DNA of 64,000 nucleotides, taken from NCBI RefSeq assembly GCF_900090265.1, contig NZ_LT607752.1:5648001-5712000 (forward strand), in the 5' to 3' direction. The stretch's first letter is position 1. Each line of letters starts with the position of its first letter. The position numbers and the translations under genes are program-made. Below the pieces are notes generated by a model. The model did not search any database and was not told the DNA's origin. It worked only from the letters and a program-made list of their open reading frames with translations. This document shows, piece by piece, positions 58,659 through 64,000 of the stretch. This stretch comes from Micromonospora rifamycinica. Lineage in GTDB: Bacteria > Actinomycetota > Actinomycetes > Mycobacteriales > Micromonosporaceae.

Positions 58659-59918
58659 ATGCGCCGAATCGCCGTCCTCGACGCGCCGACCAATCTCGGT
58701 CTGCGCCCGCCCACCGCCACCTCCGTCCCCGGCTGTGGCAAGGCCCCCGGGGCGCTGCGCGACCACGGCCTGCTGGCCCGGCTGGGCGCGCGGGACGCCG
58801 GCTGCCTCACCGCCCCCCGGTACGACCCGGGCGACTGGCGGCCCGGCGACGGGGTCTGTCACGCCCGGGAGATCTCCGGCTACTCGACGGTGCTCGCCGA
58901 CCGGATCGGCGCGATCATCGACCGGGGCGAGTTCCCCCTGGTCCTCGGTGGGGACTGTTCGGTGCTGCTCGGTTCGGCCCTGGCCATGCACCGGCTCGGC
59001 GAGGCCGTCGGCGGGCGGATCGGGCTGGTCTTCGTCGACGGCCACTCCGACTTCCGGCACCCCGGCAACGCCTCGTACGTCGGTGCGGCGGCCGGCGAGG
59101 ACCTGGCCCTGGTCACCGGGCGCGGGCAGGCCGACCTGGCCGCCATCGAGGGCCGCCGACCGTACTTCCGGGACATCGACGTGGTGGTGCTCGGCATCCG
59201 GGCGCAGGACGAGTACCGCCTCGACCTCCAGGCCGCCGGGATCACCACCCGACCGGTGCCGGCGCTGCGCGCCGAGGGGGCCGCCCGCAGCGCCCAGTGG
59301 GCGCACGAGCAACTGGCCGACTGCGCCGGTTACTGGGTGCACATCGACGTGGACGTGCTGGACCCGGCGGTGATGCCGGCGGTGGACGCCCCCGACCCCG
59401 GCGGGATCGCCTTCGCCGAGCTGGAGATCCTGCTCGCCGGGCTGGTGGACACCCCGCACTGCCTCGGTGTGGAGCTGACCGTCTTCGATCCCGACTACGA
59501 CCCGGACGGCGCGTACGCCGCCGAGATCGTCAACACCGTCGTCGCCGGGCTGGCCCCGGTCGTCGCCCCGGACGCGGTCGCGCCCCGCCTGCTGCCACCC
59601 CGGGCGGCCCACCCCGACCCGGTCCCGGCGCAGCCGGACCCGAGCGGGAGCGCAGGGCTGGCCGGCGGCGCAGGGCTGGCCGGCGGCGCAGGGCTGGCCG
59701 GCGGCGCAGGGCTGGCCGGCGGCGCAGGGCTGGCCGGCGGCGCAGGGCTGGCCGGCGGCGCAGGGCTGGCCGGCGGCGCAGGGCTGGCCGGGGAGCCGAA
59801 CCCGGCCTGGGAGTCGGGGCGGGCCGGGCAGTTGGGTCGGGTCGAGGGGCAGGACCGGGCCGGGGAGCCGGGCGGCCGGGCCGAAGGGGCGGGCCGGGCC
59901 GAGGAGCCGGTGGCCTGA
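58659..59918 (+). CDS. arginase/agmatinase-fold protein with Ala-Gly repeat tail
   Basis: 419 residues from ATG 58659 (GTG 58656 possible). Residues 1-~310 form an arginase fold with Mn-type motifs: VLGGDCSVLLG (the GGDHS His replaced by Cys), VDGHSDF (DAHxD-like), HIDVDVLDP (DVDxxDP), and VELTVFDPDYD. Actinobacteria have many such Cys-variant members; the substrate is unknown, and guanidino hydrolysis is not certain. The ~100-residue tail includes seven perfect AGLAGG units plus a variant, encoded by an 18-bp tandem repeat, and is presumably disordered. Stops 8 bp before the convergent penicillin-binding gene. Confidence 0.83.
   Translation: MRRIAVLDAPTNLGLRPPTATSVPGCGKAPGALRDHGLLARLGARDAGCLTAPRYDPGDWRPGDGVCHAREISGYSTVLADRIGAIIDRGEFPLVLGGDCSVLLGSALAMHRLGEAVGGRIGLVFVDGHSDFRHPGNASYVGAAAGEDLALVTGRGQADLAAIEGRRPYFRDIDVVVLGIRAQDEYRLDLQAAGITTRPVPALRAEGAARSAQWAHEQLADCAGYWVHIDVDVLDPAVMPAVDAPDPGGIAFAELEILLAGLVDTPHCLGVELTVFDPDYDPDGAYAAEIVNTVVAGLAPVVAPDAVAPRLLPPRAAHPDPVPAQPDPSGSAGLAGGAGLAGGAGLAGGAGLAGGAGLAGGAGLAGGAGLAGGAGLAGEPNPAWESGRAGQLGRVEGQDRAGEPGGRAEGAGRAEEPVA
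59652..59795 (+). repeat. eight tandem 18-bp repeats inside arginase-fold gene
   Basis: Unit GCAGGGCTGGCCGGCGGC from 59652; copies 1-7 are identical, copy 8 diverges at its end. Encodes AGLAGG. 18 bp keeps frame, so copy-number changes would alter only tail length. Confidence 0.9.
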
Positions 59919-59926
59919 CCGCCGGG

Positions 59927-61885
59927 TCAGCTCAGGGCGCGGAGGAAGCGTTCGGCGATCGGGACGGCGCTGGCCGTGCTCGATCCACCCTGCTCGACGA
60001 AGACGGCGAACGCGACGTCCCCCCGCCAACCGACGAACCAGGCGTGGGTGTGCGTCGGGTCGTTGTCGTACTCGGCGGTGCCGGTCTTGCCGTACACCGG
60101 ATCCCCCGGCACGTCGGCCAGCGTCCTACCGGAACCGGCGGTGACCACCTCGCGCATCATCGTCTTCAGCCCGGCCACCGACTCGGCCTTCAGCGGCGGG
60201 CCGGACCCGGCGGGCGCGGCCGGGGCCGGGTCGAGCACCAGCTTGGGCTGCTCCCACCGGCCGCGGGCGACGGCGGCGGTCGCCCCGGCCATGGCCAGCG
60301 GGCTGACCACTGTGGTGCCCTGGCCGATCGCCGCGGCGGCCTGCTCGGTCGGGCCGCCGCCGGTGGAGACCTTGCCGGTGAAGACGTCGGCGCCGAGGTC
60401 CCAGCGGCCCTCCAGGCCCAGGGTACGGCCGGTGGCGGCCAGCCCGTCCGGACCGAGCTGCGGGGCCAGCGCGACGAACGCGGTGTTGCAGGACTTCGCG
60501 AAGTCGGTCCGGAACGGCACCCGGCCGAGGACGAAGTCGTCGGAGTTCTTGAACGACCGACCGTCCACCACGCGGGTCTTCGGGCAGTCGACGACGGTCT
60601 GCGGGGTCACCGCGCCCCGGTCCAGCAGGCCGAGGGCGCTGACCGTCTTGAAGGTGGAGCCCGGCGGCACCTGGGCGGTGAAGGCGAGGTTCTCGCCGGC
60701 CGCCCCGGGGCCGTTGGCGGCGGCGAGCACCGCGCCGTCGCTGATCCGTAGCGCCACCACCGCCGACCGTCGCTTCTCGGCCCGCAACGCGGCGTCGGCG
60801 GCGTTCTGGGTGGCCACGTCGAGGCTGGTGCGTACCGGCTGACCGGCGGTGGGCTCCTGCCGGAACGCCTCGGTGACCACCGTGCTGCCCCCCTCGGGGG
60901 TGGGCCGGCGGATCTCCACGGTCGTCCCGGGGGCGCCGCGCAGCCGCTCGTCGTAGCGGCCCTGGAGGCCGCCGTGCCCCACCAGGTCACCCTTGGCGTA
61001 GAGGTCGGGGTGGGCGGCCAGGTCGTCGGCCTGCGCCTGGTCGACCGTGCCGAGCAGGGCGCGGGCGAACTCCCGGGTGGGGGCCAGGTCGAGCTTCTCG
61101 GCCCGGAACGTCGTCCCCGGCAGGTCGTAGATCCGGGACCGGATCTGCCGGTACGCCTCGTCGCGCAACGTCACCACCTCGACGAAGGCGTCGGGGTCGG
61201 CCGCGCTGAGCCGCTGCGGCAGATCGGTCAGGTCGACCGGTGGGCTGATCGGCGGCCGAACCGCCTTGAACGCCGCGTCCAGCCGGGCGACCAGGGCCTT
61301 GACGTCGCCGGCCTCGCTCGGCTGCACCCCGATCCGGACCACCGGCCGGGGCGTCACGATCGGTTGGCCCGCGCCGTCGAGCACCCCCGCCCGGGGCGCG
61401 GCGGTCCGCCGCAGCGCCAGCCGGTCGCCTCTGGCCAGCTGCTCGTGCAGCACCTGGGGCTCCCAGATCACCTGCCACTGGTCGCCGCTGTTCTGGCGCA
61501 ACCGGACCGGCCGCTGGTAGGCCCAGGTCGCCCCGCCCGGCAGCGCCCACCGGATGTCGACCCGGGCGGTGGCCAGGTTCTTGGTGATCTCGACGTCACC
61601 GACGCGGTCCAGGGTGGGTGGGGTGGCGGCGAGGTCACCGGAGAGCTTCTTGATCTCCTCGGCGACGGTGGCGGCGGGCACCCTGGCCCCGGTGGCCTCG
61701 ACGAAGCCCACCTCGTCGAGCTTGCCGGAGCGCCAACCCGCGAGGAACGCGTCCACGCTGTCGTCCAGCCCGTCGTCGCCGGAGCAGCCGACGAGGGTGG
61801 CCGCCGCCAGCGCGCAGGCGGCCAGGGCGGCGAGCCACCGCCGAGGGGGAGTGCCAGGGCGGCGGTACGGGTACGACAGGGGCAT
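59927..61885 (-). CDS. class B penicillin-binding protein (lipoprotein, MecA_N-type)
   Basis: 652 residues from ATG 61885; the longer frame upstream is unsupported. Signal with lipobox LVGC (~residues 28-31), so a lipoprotein. Then an NTF2-like MecA_N domain (~residues 35-150), a PBP dimerisation domain, and a transpeptidase with SXXK (Ser ~410, PGSTFKTV), SXN (KSCNTAF) and KTGT (YGKTGTAEY). Low-affinity, PBP2a-like family with possible beta-lactam tolerance, but many actinomycetes carry one as housekeeping. Peptidoglycan cross-linking. Confidence 0.9.
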   Translation of the reverse strand: MPLSYPYRRPGTPPRRWLAALAACALAAATLVGCSGDDGLDDSVDAFLAGWRSGKLDEVGFVEATGARVPAATVAEEIKKLSGDLAATPPTLDRVGDVEITKNLATARVDIRWALPGGATWAYQRPVRLRQNSGDQWQVIWEPQVLHEQLARGDRLALRRTAAPRAGVLDGAGQPIVTPRPVVRIGVQPSEAGDVKALVARLDAAFKAVRPPISPPVDLTDLPQRLSAADPDAFVEVVTLRDEAYRQIRSRIYDLPGTTFRAEKLDLAPTREFARALLGTVDQAQADDLAAHPDLYAKGDLVGHGGLQGRYDERLRGAPGTTVEIRRPTPEGGSTVVTEAFRQEPTAGQPVRTSLDVATQNAADAALRAEKRRSAVVALRISDGAVLAAANGPGAAGENLAFTAQVPPGSTFKTVSALGLLDRGAVTPQTVVDCPKTRVVDGRSFKNSDDFVLGRVPFRTDFAKSCNTAFVALAPQLGPDGLAATGRTLGLEGRWDLGADVFTGKVSTGGGPTEQAAAAIGQGTTVVSPLAMAGATAAVARGRWEQPKLVLDPAPAAPAGSGPPLKAESVAGLKTMMREVVTAGSGRTLADVPGDPVYGKTGTAEYDNDPTHTHAWFVGWRGDVAFAVFVEQGGSSTASAVPIAERFLRALS

Positions 61886-62291
61886 GGAGCTGCACCTTCC
61901 GGAGGGCGGGCTGCCCTGCACGCTAGTACGCGCCCGCCGCCGGCACTGCCCCGCGCCACCGGCCCGGCCGCCGGGGCGCACCTGACGGCTGCCGGATCCG
62001 GGCGCTCCGTGACCGCCCGGTGGGCGGATCGCGACGGGCCGGCGGCGGGCGGGGACGCGGACCCGCGGGTGTTCGGCGGCGGGCGAAGACGCGGACCCGC
62101 AGGTGTGATGAACATCCCGAGACGGGGTACTCGGCACCCGGCCGCTCGGGCATCTGCAACGGATGCCAGGCCAGCGTCTCGAACCGGACGTCCCACCGGT
62201 GGTCCGCCGACGCAGACACGCAACGGCAGGGCCTATGGTGGGGCGGCAGAGTGACCCACAACGCGGTGGGTCGTCGAGGGGAGTGGCACCG
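61886..62291. other. 406-bp divergent region with a 32-bp direct repeat
   Basis: 62041-62072 (GGCGGCGGGCGGGGACGCGG...) and 62075-62106 (GGCGGCGGGCGAAGACGCGG...) are imperfect direct repeats with period 34. GGCATC/GATGCC (62149-62154/62162-62167) flank TGCAACG, a possible operator. TATGGT (62233-62238) is a possible -10 for the glutamate dehydrogenase. No gene seen. Confidence 0.5.
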
Positions 62292-64000
62292 ATGGACCGG
62301 CGTCCGGCGATCAAACCGGTACCCGACCTCCGGCAGGGCGACACGGGCCGGGACGACAGCTTCGATTCGGCGACCGACGGGGACAGCCCGCCCGCCGGGG
62401 ACGGCTACGGTCGACTCGACACAGGCGTGACCGGGATGACCGGTTCGAGTATCGACACCCTCTACGACCTGGGGCTTCCGGTGGAAGCGCTCGGCGACGA
62501 CGTGGAGGACGCGGCACTCGACGAGCCGGTGCCCAACGCGGAACGCCTGGTCGCCCAGGCGGTGGCGCTGGCCGGCGACGACCACGACGCGGCGACCCTG
62601 GTGGGGCGGTTCTGGCGGTTCGCGCCGGACGAGGAGCTGATCGGGTTCACCGCCGAGGAGATGCTCGACGCGGCCCGCGCGCACCGGGACCTGGCCCAGC
62701 AGCGGGTGCCGGGCGAGCTGAAGCTGCGCATCCACTCGCCCGACGCCGACCAGCACCACACCGTCGTCGAGATCGTCACCGACGACATGCCGTTCCTGGT
62801 GGACTCGGTGACCGCCCTGCTCAACGCGCACCACCTCGACGTACACCTGCTGGTGCACCCGCTGGTGGTGGTCCGGCGGGAGCCGCTGGGCCGGCTGACC
62901 GAGGTCTCCGCCGACGTGGAGCCGGACGACGCGATCGCCGGTGACCTGGTCGAGAGCTGGATGCGGATCGAGATCGACCCGGTCCGCGACGCGGACCAGC
63001 GCGACCAGTTGCGCCGCGAGTTGCAGCGGGTGCTCACCGACGTGCGGGAGGCCGTCGAGGACTGGCCCAAGATGCGTCAGCGGGCGCTGGCCCTGGCCGA
63101 CGAGCTGGCCGCGGCCCGGACGGCGGACGACCGCCCGCCGGTGCCGGAGAAGGACATCACCGACTCGGTGGAGCTGCTGCGCTGGCTGGCCCACGACCAC
63201 TTCACCTTCCTCGGCTACCGGGAGTACCGGCTGGTCGACTCCGGTGGTCAGGGCGGCCCGGCGCTGGAGGCGGTGCTCGGCACCGGCCTGGGCATCCTGC
63301 GGTCGGACTCGCCGGAGGCGCGGGCGCTGTCGTCGATGACGCCGGAGGCGCACGAGAAGGTGATGGAGAAGCGGCTGCTGATCATCACCAAGGCGAACTC
63401 CCGGGCCACCGTGCACCGTTCGGCCTACCTGGACTACATCGGGTTCAAGATCTTCGATGAGGCCGGCGAGGTGGTCGGCGAGCGGCGGTTCCTGGGCCTG
63501 TTCTCCACCGCGGCGTACCGGACCAGCGTGCGGGAACTGCCGGTGGTCCGCCGCAAGGTGGCCGAGGTGCTGGACCGCTCCGGCCTGAGCCAGCGCAGCC
63601 ACTCCGGCAAGGACCTGCTCCAGATCCTGGAGACCTACCCGCGTGACGAGTTGTTCCAGATCAAGACCGACGACCTGTACCACGCGGTGGTCGGCGTGCT
63701 GCGGATGGCCGGCCGCCGGCAGCTGCGGGTGTTCCTGCGCCGCGACGCGTACGGGCGGTTCATCTCCTGCCTGATCTACCTGCCCCGGGACCGGTTCACC
63801 ACCCAGAACCGGCTACGCATGCAGGACATCCTGCTGCGCGAGCTGAACGGCGTCGGGGTGGACTACACCACCCGGGTCACCGAGTCGATGCTGGCCCGGG
63901 TGCACTTCATCGTCCGGACCGACCCGAACCGGCCGCCGGGGGAGATCGACGCCGACCTGCTCGCCGAGGAGCTGGCCGACGCCACCCGGCTCTGGGACGA
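62292..64000 (+). CDS. large NAD-dependent glutamate dehydrogenase, 3' end outside window
   Basis: First 569 residues; open to the window edge. ATG 62292 (GAGGGGAG upstream); ATG 62436 is an alternative after a disordered ~48 residues. The sequence VVEIVTDDMPFLVDSVTALL, LLRWLAHDHFTFLGYREYRL, KRLLIITKANSRATVHR and FISCLIYLPRDRFTTQNRLRMQDIL is diagnostic of the ~180-kDa GDH family (about 1600-1700 residues) first described in Streptomyces clavuligerus. The visible part is the N-terminal ACT-like regulatory region. The enzyme oxidises glutamate to 2-oxoglutarate. Confidence 0.93.
   Translation, partial: MDRRPAIKPVPDLRQGDTGRDDSFDSATDGDSPPAGDGYGRLDTGVTGMTGSSIDTLYDLGLPVEALGDDVEDAALDEPVPNAERLVAQAVALAGDDHDAATLVGRFWRFAPDEELIGFTAEEMLDAARAHRDLAQQRVPGELKLRIHSPDADQHHTVVEIVTDDMPFLVDSVTALLNAHHLDVHLLVHPLVVVRREPLGRLTEVSADVEPDDAIAGDLVESWMRIEIDPVRDADQRDQLRRELQRVLTDVREAVEDWPKMRQRALALADELAAARTADDRPPVPEKDITDSVELLRWLAHDHFTFLGYREYRLVDSGGQGGPALEAVLGTGLGILRSDSPEARALSSMTPEAHEKVMEKRLLIITKANSRATVHRSAYLDYIGFKIFDEAGEVVGERRFLGLFSTAAYRTSVRELPVVRRKVAEVLDRSGLSQRSHSGKDLLQILETYPRDELFQIKTDDLYHAVVGVLRMAGRRQLRVFLRRDAYGRFISCLIYLPRDRFTTQNRLRMQDILLRELNGVGVDYTTRVTESMLARVHFIVRTDPNRPPGEIDADLLAEELADATRLWD

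Noticed and set aside
59652..59795. CRISPR-like array
   Set aside because: The repeats are contiguous without spacers and in frame; a coding VNTR, not a CRISPR. The same holds for the repeats at 43026, 44715 and 57511.
57345..60029. 894-residue minus-strand open frame
   Set aside because: Runs antisense through the thioredoxin-TPR and arginase genes and the purine repeats; translation is repeat-derived.
1..64000. tRNA or rRNA genes
   Set aside because: No cloverleaf with the conserved GGTTCGA-type T-loop and CCA-adjacent stem, and no rRNA signature was seen by eye; a tRNAscan run would settle the tRNA question.

Overview
The window is about 73% GC, uses GTG/TTG starts freely and has third-position GC bias. 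Gene content and order point to a filamentous actinomycete of the Micromonosporaceae, most like Micromonospora. The order rho, rpmE, prfA, prmC, tsaC, ATP synthase, DUF2550, cobalamin adenosyltransferase, murA, 3-hydroxybutyryl-CoA dehydrogenase, nucS, two coiled-coil polarity proteins, mce, thiolase, meaB, acyl-CoA mutase follows a block also found in Streptomyces (scy-filP region). This is chromosomal core, not a secondary-metabolite arm or plasmid. Species placement is inference.

Layout. 1-6.6 kb: 3' end of an RND exporter, a Tat-type polysaccharide deacetylase, an MFS exporter, a small membrane protein and thrB. 6.6-14.9 kb: rho with a structured leader, rpmE, prfA, a TPR-GGDEF protein on the other strand, then prmC-tsaC-LMW phosphatase. 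15-17.2 kb: a class A penicillin-binding protein. 17.4-18.9 kb: an SDR/DUF2867 protein (minus). 18.9-28.8 kb: ATP synthase (atpI-like, atpZ-like, atpBEFHAGD), then a terminator, an LCP cell-wall ligase gene, a second terminator, and atpC with its own promoter. 29-34 kb: adenosyltransferase, murA of the fosfomycin-insensitive Asp type, a 3-hydroxybutyryl-CoA dehydrogenase and an ABC-2 exporter. 34-44.6 kb: DUF1540 protein, secreted wall protein, DUF4126, nucS, aldehyde dehydrogenase, FHA protein, a decayed hydrolase, a double-domain 3-hydroxyacyl-CoA dehydrogenase, an alpha/beta hydrolase and an AI-2E transporter. 44.8-51.5 kb: two long DivIVA-type coiled-coil proteins, mce, thiolase and meaB. 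51.7-55.4 kb: Asp23, then a lower-GC accessory patch with a three-gene HicA-like operon, fused remnants of a restriction-modification system and a GntR regulator, then two small genes. 55.4-64 kb: isobutyryl-CoA-type mutase icmA, a thioredoxin-TPR protein, an arginase-fold protein with a variable repeat tail, a class B penicillin-binding protein and the start of a giant NAD-glutamate dehydrogenase.

Four observations cut across the annotation. (1) Related long palindromes (three of one sequence family, one of a second) sit in gaps, each with a C-rich left flank and G-rich right flank. (2) An 18-bp palindromic operator (best copy CCTTAGCGATCGTTCAGG) lies upstream of both hydroxyacyl-CoA dehydrogenases and icmA, and a weaker copy lies between mce and the thiolase: a putative acyl-CoA regulon. 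(3) Many genes have a TANNNT -10 box 6-8 nt before the start codon, suggesting leaderless transcripts. (4) The epsilon subunit of ATP synthase is transcriptionally separated from the rest and lacks its regulatory C-terminal domain.
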